This document shows positions 34,995 through 44,237 of a DNA stretch of 64,000 nucleotides, piece after piece (positions within the stretch are counted from its first letter, which is position 1; every line of letters begins with the position of its first letter). A model generated the notes under the pieces. That model saw only the letters and a program-made list of their open reading frames with translations. It had not been told where the DNA came from and searched no databases. Source of the DNA: Bdellovibrio bacteriovorus (GTDB lineage Bacteria; Bdellovibrionota; Bdellovibrionia; Bdellovibrionales; Bdellovibrionaceae); assembly GCF_025558485.1 (NCBI RefSeq), contig NZ_CP102930.1, positions 2,976,001-3,040,000 on the forward strand, given 5' to 3'. Made by a program: the position numbers and the translations under genes.

Positions 34995-36420
34995 GAAATT
35001 TGAAGCACGTACCATGAAAGAAGCTCTGGAGATGGTGAAGACCCAGTTGGGTCCTGATGCCATCATCCTTTCGGCGCGTGACAATAATAAAAGCTTCGGT
35101 CTGGTCGGAGAAGGCAGCGTGGAAATTACCGCCGCCGTTTCCGAGGAGACTCTGCAAAAGAAGAAATTTGCCGAATCCCGTCTGCGTGAGCAGGACCGGG
35201 TTAAATTCAATAATAGCTCCGCAAGACAGCAAAAAGAGCTGATCCAAAAGATGGTCACGAAGCACGTGCAAAAAGCAGCTCCGACCCAGCAGGCACAACC
35301 GATCACGCAAAGACGTTATATTGATATCGAAGACGAGCAGGAATTGAATCGTCAAAACCGCGTGTCTGAGGAGCGAGTGCGTTCCGCTGCACAAAGAGCT
35401 TTGAATGCCTTCCAGGAGCAGGATGAAATCTTCTCTCGCGGTGGGAATACGGCAAAGAAAGTGGCGGTACCAGCCAAAGTCGTACCGGCTCCTGAAAGCC
35501 CGGAAATTCAGGCTCTGAAGAGCGAAATTGCCAGCTTGAAACAAGTGATCAGTCAATTCCAGCAGATGCCACAGACCTTTACAGGCTCACATCCCGGGGC
35601 GGATTATGGCATCAATTACGATCTAAGCTTTGTCTATTCCAAGCTGACCGGTGCAGGAATGGCGCCGGAAATTGCGGCAGAAATTCTGACTCAGGCGCAG
35701 GAAACATTGCCGGCTTTGAAACTGAAGAACCGCTCTTTGGTTGAAGCCTGGGTGGCTCGCCATGTTTTGGATGCAACGAAAATTGCAGCCAATCCAAGCC
35801 AGGGTAAGATCCACTGTTTCGTGGGTCCGGCGGGCAGCGGTAAAACATCCGCGTTGATCAAGATGGCCAGCAACATGGTGGTGCGTGAAGGTAAAAAGAT
35901 TGCCTTGTTCACGACCGACACTTTCAAAGTGGGTGCGGCTGATCAAATGAAAATTTATGCACAGATTCTGAATGTGCCGTTCTCTGTGATTCGCACGCAG
36001 CAGGATTGGACAAATCTGATGCGTTATCTGGCGAATGTTGATTGCGTACTGGTGGATTACACGGGTCTGAGCTTAAAGAGCAATGAAGAGATTCAAATGC
36101 TTAAGAGCCTTCTGCCACCTGCGGCTTTGAATCCGAACATTCACCTGACCCTTTCCACAAATGCCAAGGACGGCGACTGCACGGAACTGGGCCGTCGCTA
36201 TTCTGTTCTGGGTTACAAAGACGTGATCTTCACATCTTTGGATGAATCCACCCAGCATGGAACGATTTACAACTTTATGAAACGCTTTGATGTGCCACTG
36301 CATTCCTTTGGCATTGGTCCGCGGGTTCCGGAAGACTTTGAGTTCGCGACCAAAGAGCGTTTGTTGGATCTGATTTTCCGTATCACGCAACTTAAACAAC
36401 AGGATTCTGAAGCTGTATGA
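34984..36420 (+). CDS. flhF: flagellar placement GTPase FlhF
   Basis: The 478-residue protein has a basic, Gln-rich N-terminal region and a C-terminal SRP-type GTPase domain with G1 GPAGSGKTSALIKMA, TTDTFKVGAADQMKIYA and VLVDYTGLS. FlhF sets polar placement of the flagellum. The usual third-motif DTAG is here DYTG, a variation worth noting. It overlaps flhA by 11 bp and flhG by 4 bp (ATGA). Confidence 0.94.
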   Translation: MQVKKFEARTMKEALEMVKTQLGPDAIILSARDNNKSFGLVGEGSVEITAAVSEETLQKKKFAESRLREQDRVKFNNSSARQQKELIQKMVTKHVQKAAPTQQAQPITQRRYIDIEDEQELNRQNRVSEERVRSAAQRALNAFQEQDEIFSRGGNTAKKVAVPAKVVPAPESPEIQALKSEIASLKQVISQFQQMPQTFTGSHPGADYGINYDLSFVYSKLTGAGMAPEIAAEILTQAQETLPALKLKNRSLVEAWVARHVLDATKIAANPSQGKIHCFVGPAGSGKTSALIKMASNMVVREGKKIALFTTDTFKVGAADQMKIYAQILNVPFSVIRTQQDWTNLMRYLANVDCVLVDYTGLSLKSNEEIQMLKSLLPPAALNPNIHLTLSTNAKDGDCTELGRRYSVLGYKDVIFTSLDESTQHGTIYNFMKRFDVPLHSFGIGPRVPEDFEFATKERLLDLIFRITQLKQQDSEAV

Positions 36421-37247
36421 GTAAAATGAATTCTTTCAATATGCAGCGGACCCGTACAATCAGCATCACCTCCGGCAAAGGCGGGGTGGGCAAAACAACT
36501 CTGGTTGCGAATATGGCACTGACCCTGGCGCAAAAAGGCAAAAGAGTTCTGATTCTGGACGGGGATTTGGGCATGGCCAATGTGGATATTCTGTTCGGTG
36601 TTCGCCCGACAGGAAATCTGCACGACATTATCGCCGGTCGCAAGGAAATGCGCGATATTCTGATGGAAGTGTCCAAGGATGTCTTCCTGATTCCGGGTGG
36701 CAGTGGCATCGTGGAATTCAATCATCTGAATCATTTTGAAAGAAGAGCCATGGTCGAGGCGGTTAGCGCACTGCCATTGGGCTTTGATTATTTGCTGATC
36801 GATACTGCTCCGGGAATTGCCGAAAATGTATTATTCCTGAATTCAGCGGCGCAAACGGTGTCGGTGGTGATCACGCCGGACCCTGCAAGTTTCGCCGATG
36901 CTTATGCGCTGATCAAAGTTCTGCACAAGCAGTACAAGGTCAATCACTTCTCGATCATCTGCAATCAAGTGCGCGATGAACAGGAGGGGTTGGGCCTGTA
37001 TCAGCGCTTCAATGATGTGGTTAATAAATTCCTCTACATAGGTCTGGATTATTGGGGCTCAGTTCCCAATGATGTGGTTCTGCGTAAGGCAAATCAAATG
37101 CAGCGTCTCATTGTGAGACATGAAATCGGTGCCGAATCATCCAAGGCGATCCGTCAAATCTGTTATCAGGTGGAACAGTCCTGCAAGCAGATTGAGAGCG
37201 CCGGTGGCATGCAGATGTTCTGGGACCAGGTTGTAGGAAGTGCTTAA
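36417..37247 (+). CDS. flhG: MinD-like flagellar number regulator FlhG (FleN)
   Basis: The 276-residue ParA/MinD-family ATPase has the deviant Walker A SGKGGVGKTTLVANMA near residue 20, LDGDLGMANVDILFG, and LIDTAPGI. FlhG restrains flagellar number and acts with FlhF; in some species it also affects transcription. Genomic order flhF-flhG-fliA is typical of polarly flagellated bacteria. The ATG sits within the flhF stop. Confidence 0.95.
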   Translation: MSKMNSFNMQRTRTISITSGKGGVGKTTLVANMALTLAQKGKRVLILDGDLGMANVDILFGVRPTGNLHDIIAGRKEMRDILMEVSKDVFLIPGGSGIVEFNHLNHFERRAMVEAVSALPLGFDYLLIDTAPGIAENVLFLNSAAQTVSVVITPDPASFADAYALIKVLHKQYKVNHFSIICNQVRDEQEGLGLYQRFNDVVNKFLYIGLDYWGSVPNDVVLRKANQMQRLIVRHEIGAESSKAIRQICYQVEQSCKQIESAGGMQMFWDQVVGSA

Positions 37248-37328
37248 GGTCTGACTCCACAGTTATGTGAGAATTGGACTTTTAGGGCACCGGCCTGTTT
37301 GATAACATAGACTTCAAGAGGGAAAAAT

Positions 37329-38114
37329 ATGGGGAAAAATGCGGCATTGTTGAAGAAATATAAGGAAGAGCCACGTAAGCTCGCTCCCACTCAGAAAGAT
37401 GACCTTATAAGAGAATATGCGCCGTTGATTAAATTCATCGCTCAAAAAATTGCCGTAAGACTTCCCTCTAACATCGAACTGGATGATTTGATTTCCGCAG
37501 GCGTTATTGGCTTGATGGATGCCATTGAGAAATACGATTCCACCCGTGACAATAAATTTAAAACCTATGCGGAATTCCGTATTCGTGGTGCGATTCTGGA
37601 TGAATTGCGTGCCCAGGACTGGGTGCCGCGTTCTATTCGTGACAAAGCAAAATTGCTGGATAAGACCATGGTTCAACTGGAAGCGGATCTGGGCCGCACC
37701 CCTTCTGATGAAGAAGTGGCAAAAGCCCTGAATGTCAGCATTGATGAATTCCATGATCTGGTAAATCAGGTTCGTCCGGTCAGCCTGCTTCCGATTGATC
37801 AGGCGACCAGCTTCAGTAACACCGACAAAAAATCCATCATGGATATTTTGGAAGGTTCCCGCACGAACAGTCCGTTTAATCAATTGAACGTAAAGAACAT
37901 CAAAGAGGTTGTGGCTCAGGCGATTGAGGAATTGCCGGAAAGACAGCGTCTGGTTCTTTCTTTGTATTATTACGAAGACCTGAATTTGAAAGAGATCGGT
38001 CAGGTTCTGCGTGTGACAGAATCCCGCGTGTCCCAGTTGCATGCTCAAGCCGTGGCCCGTCTGCGGGCGAAGCTGGCAGCCACCATTGGCGCAGGCGAAT
38101 TGGAAATCGCTTAA
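37329..38114 (+). CDS. fliA: flagellar sigma-28 factor FliA
   Basis: The 261-residue sigma factor has region 2 (LIKFIAQKIAVRLPSNIELD, then LISAGVIGLMDAIEKYD and FKTYAEFRIRGAILDELR), region 3 (SIRDKAKLL) and region 4 (LPERQRLVLSLYYYEDLNLK, VTESRVSQLHAQAVARLR). It directs late flagellar genes; in Bdellovibrio it also drives many attack-phase genes (established knowledge). It closes the flagellar operon and is followed by a terminator. GAGGG lies before the ATG. Confidence 0.96.
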   Translation: MGKNAALLKKYKEEPRKLAPTQKDDLIREYAPLIKFIAQKIAVRLPSNIELDDLISAGVIGLMDAIEKYDSTRDNKFKTYAEFRIRGAILDELRAQDWVPRSIRDKAKLLDKTMVQLEADLGRTPSDEEVAKALNVSIDEFHDLVNQVRPVSLLPIDQATSFSNTDKKSIMDILEGSRTNSPFNQLNVKNIKEVVAQAIEELPERQRLVLSLYYYEDLNLKEIGQVLRVTESRVSQLHAQAVARLRAKLAATIGAGELEIA

Positions 38115-38141
38115 TTAACACAGTTTGATTTTAAACAGAGG

Positions 38142-38168
38142 CCTCCTGAAGATGTATATCTCAGGAGG
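38142..38168 (+). terminator. flagellar operon terminator
   Basis: The arms cctcctga (38142-38149) and tcaggagg (38161-38168) form an 8-bp perfect stem followed by TTTTTT. It lies 28 bp after the fliA stop. Confidence 0.9.
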
Positions 38169-38274
38169 TTTTTTCGTTTCTGGCAGTTATGTCAAACAAC
38201 TCATGGCAGGGTCTTTGCTTTAGGAAGAGAATATAAGCAACCAAGCTTATAATAATTAAGCCAAGGAGGACCCA

Positions 38275-38451
38275 ATGGGCACAGAAAGAACTAACAGGCC
38301 ACAACAACCAGACACATCCCGAGACAGATCCCAAAGAGAAGAAAGCAGCAGAAGTGAAAGATCTGACCGCTCTTCTTCATCTGAAAGGGGTTCAAAAGAT
38401 TCTCAAAGACCTCAAGCAGATAGAAACGATAGAAGAAACACAAGCCGTTAA
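38275..38451 (+). CDS. small Ser/Arg-rich disordered protein (58 aa)
   Basis: An ATG-TAA frame of 59 codons has an ideal ribosome-binding site, AAGGAGG 5-6 nt upstream. The product is very hydrophilic: MGTERTNRPQQPDTSRD followed by many Ser, Arg, Glu, Asp and Gln residues (RSERSDRSSSSERGS) and ends RNDRRNTSR. It should be disordered and could bind RNA or membranes, but no family is recognised. It stands between the flagellar operon terminator and a T-rich possible terminator near 38470-38512. The strong Shine-Dalgarno and stop placement make translation likely. Confidence 0.6.
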   Translation: MGTERTNRPQQPDTSRDRSQREESSRSERSDRSSSSERGSKDSQRPQADRNDRRNTSR

Positions 38452-38511
38452 TTGCGGCTAAGGTTATCTTCGATCAAGAAAGGATCTCTTCGCAGGAAGG
38501 GGTCTTTTTTT

Positions 38512-38646
38512 ATGTGCACGTCTCAAAAAAATATAAGGGGCTTTGTGCCTCAGGCGCAGGGGCAGTTTGTCGCCACGTCTTCAGGTGAAATTTGTTTCAT
38601 GGATGGAAATGCCTTTGCGGTCTATCGAGCACCGATTCAAACTTGA
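38512..38646 (+). CDS. doubtful small ORF (44 aa)
   Basis: A frame starting ATG at 38512 encodes MCTSQKNIRGFVPQAQ and ends with AFAVYRAPIQT. It has no Shine-Dalgarno and begins directly after a T-run that may belong to a terminator, so translation is uncertain. It might be a remnant. Confidence 0.2.
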   Translation: MCTSQKNIRGFVPQAQGQFVATSSGEICFMDGNAFAVYRAPIQT

Positions 38647-38663
38647 GTCTCTAGGAGGTGCTT

Positions 38664-39092
38664 ATGAAAATCCTGCCATGTCTTTTCTTAGGTCTTCTCC
38701 TCGCTTCACCCGTTCAGGCACAAGAGGAGTCTTTTGAAGGTATCCATGAAGAAAACCACGAAATTATCCTGAGTGACGGGGTGCAAACTCAGGATCGGGA
38801 TTATTACTATAATTTCGGTGGAGTTCGACTGTTCCGGGAAGCCCGCGCCAACTTCTATCTGCGCAATAACACAAACATCCCCATTTATATCAATGATCTT
38901 GATCTGGTTGGCAGCAGTGCTTTCAGCTTCCGGGACAATTGCCCGCGCATCCTGTTCCGGGGCCAGCAATGTCGTATTCGGGTCTTTTTCCAACCCCGCA
39001 ATCTGGGACAACATCGTGCTGACTTGGAAATTGAGCTGACTCCGCAGGAAGACGTCGTCCTGCATTTACGAGGACGTGGAGTGCTCCGTTAA
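38664..39092 (+). CDS. secreted protein with Ig-like choice-of-anchor/Hydin-type domain
   Basis: The 142-residue product has a Sec signal peptide (MKILPCLFLGLLLASPVQA). The mature domain shows NFYLRNNTNIPIYI, FSFRDNCPRILFRGQQCRIRV and a beta-rich end (HRADLEIELTPQED), the pattern of ASPM-SPD-2-Hydin/choice-of-anchor Ig-like modules with a Cys pair for a disulfide. Its partner is unknown. ATG at 38664 has AGGAGG 6 nt upstream. It ends directly against the convergent rpoH. Confidence 0.7.
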   Translation: MKILPCLFLGLLLASPVQAQEESFEGIHEENHEIILSDGVQTQDRDYYYNFGGVRLFREARANFYLRNNTNIPIYINDLDLVGSSAFSFRDNCPRILFRGQQCRIRVFFQPRNLGQHRADLEIELTPQEDVVLHLRGRGVLR

Positions 39093-40208
39093 TTAGTCCT
39101 CGGAGTCTTCTTCCATCTTGGCTTTGATTTTTTTCATCAGGCGGGCCTCCATCTGACGGACGGCCTCGCGGGTGATGCCGTGCTTTTCGCCGATCTCCTG
39201 TAAAGTCAGGGGATCGTCATTCAAAATACGTTCATCCAGAATGATCTTTTCCCGTTCAGAAAGTTCGGGACGGATTTCTTCGATCTTTTGTTTTAAAATT
39301 TCCAACTGCTCGTTGTGAGCCAATGCTTCATCCAAAGGCTGATCGGATTGATTGCGTTGCAGATCCCCGAGGCTGGTACCGGAATCTTCATCGACCGGGC
39401 GGTCCAGACTGACATCGCGACCGGACATTCTCATGGTCATGTCGCGGACTTCGTCTTCGGGAATCCCCAAACGGCTGCTGATCAAAGCGGCGTTGGGTTC
39501 AATACCCATGGCGTCCAGAGCGTCTTTTTCTTTTTGCAGCTGATAGAAAAGCTTGCGCTGATTCTGGGTTGTTCCGATGCGCACCATGGAATACTGACGC
39601 ATTAGGAATTCCTGGATATAGCCGCGAATCCACCAGACCGCGTAAGTGATCAAGCGCGCGCCTTTGTAGGGATTGAATTCGCGAACCGCATGCATCAGGC
39701 CGACATTGCCTTCCTGAATCAGATCAATCATTTTGGACCCGAATTTGGAATATTCTGCCGCGATCTTCACCACGAAGCGCAGGTTGGCTTTCACCAGGGC
39801 CTGGGCCGCCTCGGGATCTTTGCTTTCAAAGTATTTTTTCGCCAAAGCCATTTCCTCTTCGCGGGTCAGGACTTTGTATCGGCGAATTTCGTTCAGGTAC
39901 ATGACCAAAGGGTCTGCCGAAGTCAGAGCTTTGGATGAATCCGTCACGGCCAGGGCTTTGCTGTCTTCCTCGGCTTCGGGAATATCTTCTTCCGGCGTGG
40001 GGACGGTGTAGGCTTTTTCAGCTTCTTCAGTAGGGCGAATATCGTCGGCTTGAACGTCCTCAACTAGTTCCGCAACGACAGGTTTGGATTCCACTGTCAC
40101 TTTGGCGGATTTGCGCGCAGGGGCCTTGGCAGCCTTCTTTGGGGAGGCTGTTTTTTTCGCCGCTGCGGTTTTGCTGGAGGAAGAGGTTTTTGCCTTCGTT
40201 TTTGCCAT
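39093..40208 (-). CDS. rpoH: RpoH-type heat-shock sigma factor with Lys/Ala-rich N-terminal extension
   Basis: The 371-residue protein has a sigma-70 family core from about residue 95 (DPLVMYLNEIRRYKVLT, LIQEGNVGLMHAVREFNP, TYAVWWIRGYIQEFL) and region 4 with GITREAVRQMEARLMKKIK. The segment TTQNQRKLFYQLQKEK matches the RpoH box that separates sigma-32 from RpoD. Typical RpoH is under 300 residues; here about 95 extra residues start with Lys, Ala, Ser and Thr repeats (AKTKAKTSSSSKTAAAKK) and then become acidic. It lies 9 bp after the small gene at 40218 and is probably co-transcribed with it. Confidence 0.87.
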   Translation of the reverse strand: MAKTKAKTSSSSKTAAAKKTASPKKAAKAPARKSAKVTVESKPVVAELVEDVQADDIRPTEEAEKAYTVPTPEEDIPEAEEDSKALAVTDSSKALTSADPLVMYLNEIRRYKVLTREEEMALAKKYFESKDPEAAQALVKANLRFVVKIAAEYSKFGSKMIDLIQEGNVGLMHAVREFNPYKGARLITYAVWWIRGYIQEFLMRQYSMVRIGTTQNQRKLFYQLQKEKDALDAMGIEPNAALISSRLGIPEDEVRDMTMRMSGRDVSLDRPVDEDSGTSLGDLQRNQSDQPLDEALAHNEQLEILKQKIEEIRPELSEREKIILDERILNDDPLTLQEIGEKHGITREAVRQMEARLMKKIKAKMEEDSED

Positions 40209-40217
40209 TATGAATGC

Positions 40218-40523
40218 TTAGCCAAGATATTTAGCCAGTTTCCTTTGCAAGGTCTCGGTGACTTTACCTTTGAAGGGGGTCAGCATCAACGGGAGATCCA
40301 CCGTGACAGAGACTTTGCTCCCTGCGCCAGTTGCTGCAACGGACATATCAGCTTTAAATTGGGACCCTTTGAGATTGGCGCATTTGCTTCCATCGTCGAA
40401 AGAACACTGAATCTTTGGGTCAAAGCGTCGAATATCCTGATCGTTCGAGAGGAATTCTTTAATTTTTTTGTAAGCCTCTTCGGCGGAATGGTTGCTTTGG
40501 TGGTCGATGGTAAACTTTGGCAT
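40218..40523 (-). CDS. PHA-granule-associated-like small protein
   Basis: The 101-residue protein resembles the family annotated as putative polyhydroxyalkanoic acid system proteins: MPKFTIDHQSNHSAEEAYKK at the start and VDLPLMLTPFKGKVTETLQ near the end. Function is unproven, and no PHA synthase is near. GAGGAG precedes the ATG. The 9-bp gap to rpoH suggests a shared transcript. Confidence 0.6.
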   Translation of the reverse strand: MPKFTIDHQSNHSAEEAYKKIKEFLSNDQDIRRFDPKIQCSFDDGSKCANLKGSQFKADMSVAATGAGSKVSVTVDLPLMLTPFKGKVTETLQRKLAKYLG

Positions 40524-40534
40524 TTCTTCTCCTC

Positions 40535-40594
40535 GGCTGTTGAAAACGGCCCATCCGACTGCGTTGCCTTGCAGCTGAGCCGCTTTGAGCAGCC
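40535..40594. repeat. short REP-like palindromic element
   Basis: The left end (ggctgttgaaaacggcccat, 40535-40554) pairs imperfectly with gccgctttgagcagcc (40579-40594). The first 32 bp match the element at 59738 at 29 positions. It lies just upstream of the 40218-40523 gene. It is shorter than the other copy and looks like a truncated or diverged form. Confidence 0.75.
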
Positions 40595-40716
40595 GCCATA
40601 AGGATGGGTTGCAGTGATGAAATTATAAGGGGAAATTTACTGCAAATGAAGCAGAATGCCGGGGGTCGAGGCGGATGGACTTTCATTTTGTTATGGGTGC
40701 TATAAGAATATGGTTT

Positions 40717-40744
40717 TTGACTGGAATGGCACAATATGTAAATC
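40717..40744 (+). promoter_or_regulatory. candidate sigma-70 promoter of aspS
   Basis: TTGACT (40717-40722) and TAAATC (40739-40744) are separated by 16 bp, ending about 25 bp before the aspS ATG. The -35 is good and the -10 is weak. A TATAAG further upstream (40701) is an alternative -10. Confidence 0.3.
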
Positions 40745-40768
40745 TGGGCCCACGAACAAGGTAGATGT

Positions 40769-42583
40769 ATGAAGTTTGTTAAAGAGCTAAAAAGAACACA
40801 TTATTGCGGAAGTCTGAGCGTTTCTCAGGCAGGACAAAAAGTTGTATTGATGGGTTGGGTTGACGTTCGACGTGACCACGGAAGTTTGGTCTTCATCGAC
40901 TTGCGCGACCGTGAAGGCATCGTTCAGGTGGTATTGGACCCAAATAAACCTGAAACAGCTTCTGCAAAAAATCTGCGCGGTGAATTTGTTCTGGCTGTCG
41001 AAGGTGTTGTGCGCGCTCGCCCGGACGGGATGAAAAATGCCAAAATCAAAACCGGGGAAGTTGAAGTTGAAGCTGTTCGTTGCGAGATTCTGAATGAATC
41101 CGCCGTTCCGCCATTCCAGGTCAGCGACACCAACGTTAACGAAATGCTGCGTTTGAAATATCGCTATCTTGATTTGCGCTCTCCGCGTCTGGCAGGTCAC
41201 TTGATGACCCGTCACAAAGTGGCGCAGTTGGTTCGTCGTTTCCTTTCTGACAATGGTTTTCTTGAAGTGGAAACTCCGATTCTTTACAAGTCCACTCCGG
41301 AAGGCGCGCGTGACTATCTTGTTCCGTCCCGCGTGAATCCGGGGCATTTCTATGCGCTTCCCCAGTCTCCGCAGACTTTGAAGCAGCTTTTGATGATTTC
41401 CGGTTACGACAGATACTTCCAGATCGCCCGCTGCTTCCGCGACGAAGATTTGCGCGCGGACCGTCAACCCGAGTTTTCCCAGATCGATATGGAGATGTCT
41501 TACATCGATCAGGAAGACATCATGGAGATGAACGAAAAGATGTTGCGCATGATCTGGAAAGAGATCAAAGGCATGGATGTCGGCGCCATTCCCCGTATGA
41601 CATATCAGGAAGCCATGGACAGATACGGTATCGACAAACCGGACACACGTTTCGGTGTGGAGATCAAGGATCTGAAATCTGTAGTGACAGGTTCTGGTTT
41701 CAAAGTCTTCGACGATGTTCTGGCTCGCGGTGGGATCGTTCGTGGTATCGCGGCTCCGAAAGGCGGCAGCTATTCCCGTGGTCAACTGGACAAGCTGACA
41801 GACATGGCAAAGCGCGCAGGCGCTAAGGGCCTTGTGTGGATCAAGTCTGAAGCGGATGGCACATTGTCGTCTTCGGTTTCCAAATTCTTCAGTCCTGAAA
41901 AGCTGGCAGAGATGTTCAAAACTTGCGGTGGCGAACCGGGGGACTGTGCTTTGATCGTAGCGGATGATTTCGATACGGCCTGTGCGGCTCTATCCACGTT
42001 GCGTCTGCACTTGGGTCGTGAGTTGAATCTGATCGACAACAGCAAGTACAAATTCCTGTGGGTTGTGGACTTCCCATTGCTTGAGTACTCTCCGGATGAA
42101 AAGCGTTGGGTGGCTCGTCACCATCCGTTCACATCCCCGAAGGATGAGTTCGCTCAGGATCTGATCAACAACAACGAAGCGGCTTACGGCAAAATGCTGG
42201 CAAAAGCGTATGACCTTGTTTGTAACGGTTACGAAATGGGCGGCGGAAGTATCCGTATTTATCGTAACGAAATCCAACAGGGCATGTTCCGTTTGTTGGG
42301 TATGAGCGAAGCGGAAACTCAGCATAAGTTCGGTTACTTCCTGGAAGCGCTGAAGTACGGCACGCCTCCGCACGGTGGTATCGCCTGGGGCATGGACCGT
42401 CTGGTTATGCTTTTGTGTGAAACCGATGCGATTCGTGAAGTGATCGCCTTCCCGAAAACAGCCAAAGCCACAGACTTGATGTCCGAGTGTCCAAGTGATG
42501 TCAGCCGTGAACAGCTGGCGGAAGTGGGAATTCGCTTAAGTCCGATGGCCGAAAAACATCTGGAAGATTCAAAGAAGAGCTAA
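40769..42583 (+). CDS. aspS: aspartyl-tRNA synthetase
   Basis: The 604-residue class II synthetase begins with an OB-fold anticodon-binding domain ([20 protein letters not shown]), then motif 1, motif 2 with [20 protein letters not shown], a bacterial GAD insertion and motif 3 with [14 protein letters not shown]. It charges tRNA-Asp, and may be non-discriminating if gatCAB is present elsewhere. Length is normal for bacterial AspRS. It is monocistronic, with a strong terminator after it. Confidence 0.97.
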   Translation: MKFVKELKRTHYCGSLSVSQAGQKVVLMGWVDVRRDHGSLVFIDLRDREGIVQVVLDPNKPETASAKNLRGEFVLAVEGVVRARPDGMKNAKIKTGEVEVEAVRCEILNESAVPPFQVSDTNVNEMLRLKYRYLDLRSPRLAGHLMTRHKVAQLVRRFLSDNGFLEVETPILYKSTPEGARDYLVPSRVNPGHFYALPQSPQTLKQLLMISGYDRYFQIARCFRDEDLRADRQPEFSQIDMEMSYIDQEDIMEMNEKMLRMIWKEIKGMDVGAIPRMTYQEAMDRYGIDKPDTRFGVEIKDLKSVVTGSGFKVFDDVLARGGIVRGIAAPKGGSYSRGQLDKLTDMAKRAGAKGLVWIKSEADGTLSSSVSKFFSPEKLAEMFKTCGGEPGDCALIVADDFDTACAALSTLRLHLGRELNLIDNSKYKFLWVVDFPLLEYSPDEKRWVARHHPFTSPKDEFAQDLINNNEAAYGKMLAKAYDLVCNGYEMGGGSIRIYRNEIQQGMFRLLGMSEAETQHKFGYFLEALKYGTPPHGGIAWGMDRLVMLLCETDAIREVIAFPKTAKATDLMSECPSDVSREQLAEVGIRLSPMAEKHLEDSKKS

Positions 42584-42587
42584 AAAG

Positions 42588-42615
42588 AAAAACCCGCAGA
42601 TCAAAGCGGGTTTTT
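42588..42615. terminator. aspS terminator, bidirectional
   Basis: The arms aaaaacccgc (42588-42597) and gcgggttttt (42606-42615) form a 10-bp perfect stem with an 8-nt loop and A/T tails on both strands. It serves aspS and the convergent gene at 42616. Confidence 0.93.
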
Positions 42616-43275
42616 TTATTCCTGAGGCTGAACAGTGATCGGGCCCACCGTGGTGCGGACTTGAATATGTCCGACATTCTGCGGTTCCACCTTTTCCGAG
42701 GCCGCCTGCTCCAGATTGTTGGAGATCGCCCCCTGTACAGATTGCAAATCCATCTCATACAGAGCGTCCTTGGGAAGATGCAAAGTCACGGCCCCTTCTT
42801 GAGATTCAATACTGATCTGATTCTTGTAGGATTCCGGCAGATAGATTTCCGCTTTCAACTGTGAATCAGTTGTTTTGCTAAGTTCCTGGCCATTGACGTT
42901 CATGTGAATCCAGTGACTGGCCAGTGGCTCCAGAAATGTGATTTGCAGGCGATTTTTTTCCGTTGTTTGCAGGATGTATTTCCCCTCTTCAAAACGAGGA
43001 ACTTTCCCGGACAGGCGGACTTTGAGGGTGCTGCCTTTGTAGGTTCGCACTTCCATTTCCACACGGCGTGACGAAAGTTGCAGTTCATCCATGCCTTGCA
43101 GGAAAAATTCCTCATTTTCTTCGTGAGCTTCGCCTTGCAGAAAACGATCTGCCACAGAATTGAAAGCGTTAAAGACTGTGCCGGGGTTATTAAAGACATA
43201 ACCCATCAGCAGCATCAAAGAGCCGGCAAGAATAAAGAAAAGGGCCACAGCAGCCATCAGAAGCTTCTTTAACAT
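42616..43275 (-). CDS. membrane-anchored beta-rich protein (DUF4097/adhesin-like)
   Basis: The 219-residue protein has one N-terminal membrane helix (about 3-30) and a periplasmic domain of repeating short strands and turns (LKAEIYLPESYKNQISIES, GAVTLHLPKDALYEMDL, GAISNNLEQ), which resembles the parallel beta-helix-like DUF4097 putative adhesin fold. Function is unknown. The gene stands alone between aspS and a divergent DUF1266 gene. Confidence 0.65.
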   Translation of the reverse strand: MLKKLLMAAVALFFILAGSLMLLMGYVFNNPGTVFNAFNSVADRFLQGEAHEENEEFFLQGMDELQLSSRRVEMEVRTYKGSTLKVRLSGKVPRFEEGKYILQTTEKNRLQITFLEPLASHWIHMNVNGQELSKTTDSQLKAEIYLPESYKNQISIESQEGAVTLHLPKDALYEMDLQSVQGAISNNLEQAASEKVEPQNVGHIQVRTTVGPITVQPQE

Positions 43276-43359
43276 GCGAAGAAACTAACACATTGAAAAG
43301 GCATTGAAAACGTAATTGAATGAAAGGGTGAGCTGGGTTTTGAAAAGAAGGAGGAGCTT

Positions 43360-44130
43360 ATGCAGCGTATATTGCCCGAAACTGATCTTGAAAGAAGGTT
43401 GATGTCGCTAGGGGCTCCTTTTATTGAAGAAAATCAAGTTCTTGATGAGCTGTTTCAGGTTTTGGGACATGATCTTGCAGAGGATCAGGAAATGTCCCCG
43501 GAAACGAAAGAGCAGGTTTTGGACGAGATCGGTGAGTACTTCTTCCGTTTGGATATGAACTACGGTCCCGAGATCAAAGCCGACTGCATTGGGATTCTTG
43601 AAGAGTTCTGGAGTGTGGTGGATCGCGAAAGCTGCCAAAGAACTTTGGAAAACATCCGCACCCAAGGTCATCGTACCAAGTTTAATGTTCTAAGAACCTC
43701 GCTGCCCGTGGACGGCAGTATTGATGCTGTGTCCATGGAAAAATTCCGCCAGATATTTAACTTTGATTTGGAAGACGGGCAGGACTTGCAGATGAGCGAG
43801 GCCGACTACAGCAAACTGGCTCTGTGGGTTCAGCGTACAAATAAATATCTAAAAGACTCCGGCATTCTGGCCTGGGATGCTTCTCGTTATATTCATCTGG
43901 TGCGTTTAAGTTTTGTGGCCGGTTATCTTTCTGATATTCAGGCATGGTCAGAGATCCTGAAGCTGGCTCCCATCGTGGAAGGCAAGTTTGAAAACTGGAT
44001 GGATTTTTCCCAAAGCTTTTTAATCGGCCGCACTTTCTGGTCAGGGGCGGATGACCCTCGTGTGAAGAACATCTGTGAAAAGCTTCTGGGACATCCGGCA
44101 AGCCCTTGGCACTTTATTGCATGGACGTAG
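43360..44130 (+). CDS. DUF1266 domain protein
   Basis: The 256-residue cytoplasmic protein has a C-terminal half that matches DUF1266: WDASRYIHLVRLSFVAGYLS, AWSEILKLAP, FLIGRTFWSG and a final SPWHFIAW. The N-terminal half is acidic and helical and matches nothing I know. DUF1266 proteins have no settled function; some sit near polymorphic toxin systems. AGGAGG precedes the ATG by 5 nt. Confidence 0.78.
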   Translation: MQRILPETDLERRLMSLGAPFIEENQVLDELFQVLGHDLAEDQEMSPETKEQVLDEIGEYFFRLDMNYGPEIKADCIGILEEFWSVVDRESCQRTLENIRTQGHRTKFNVLRTSLPVDGSIDAVSMEKFRQIFNFDLEDGQDLQMSEADYSKLALWVQRTNKYLKDSGILAWDASRYIHLVRLSFVAGYLSDIQAWSEILKLAPIVEGKFENWMDFSQSFLIGRTFWSGADDPRVKNICEKLLGHPASPWHFIAWT

Positions 44131-44237
44131 GTCCAGAAATTCTTTTGGCGTCTCAAGTTTAAACGTTCGATTCCGATACGTTTCCTGTGAAGTGAAGACC
44201 AGGATGGCCTTCAAGCACGCACACACGGAGGTGTGAA

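Noticed and set aside
40787..41785. 332-codon minus-strand open frame
   Set aside because: Antisense to aspS, low-quality composition; a by-product of codon use in aspS.
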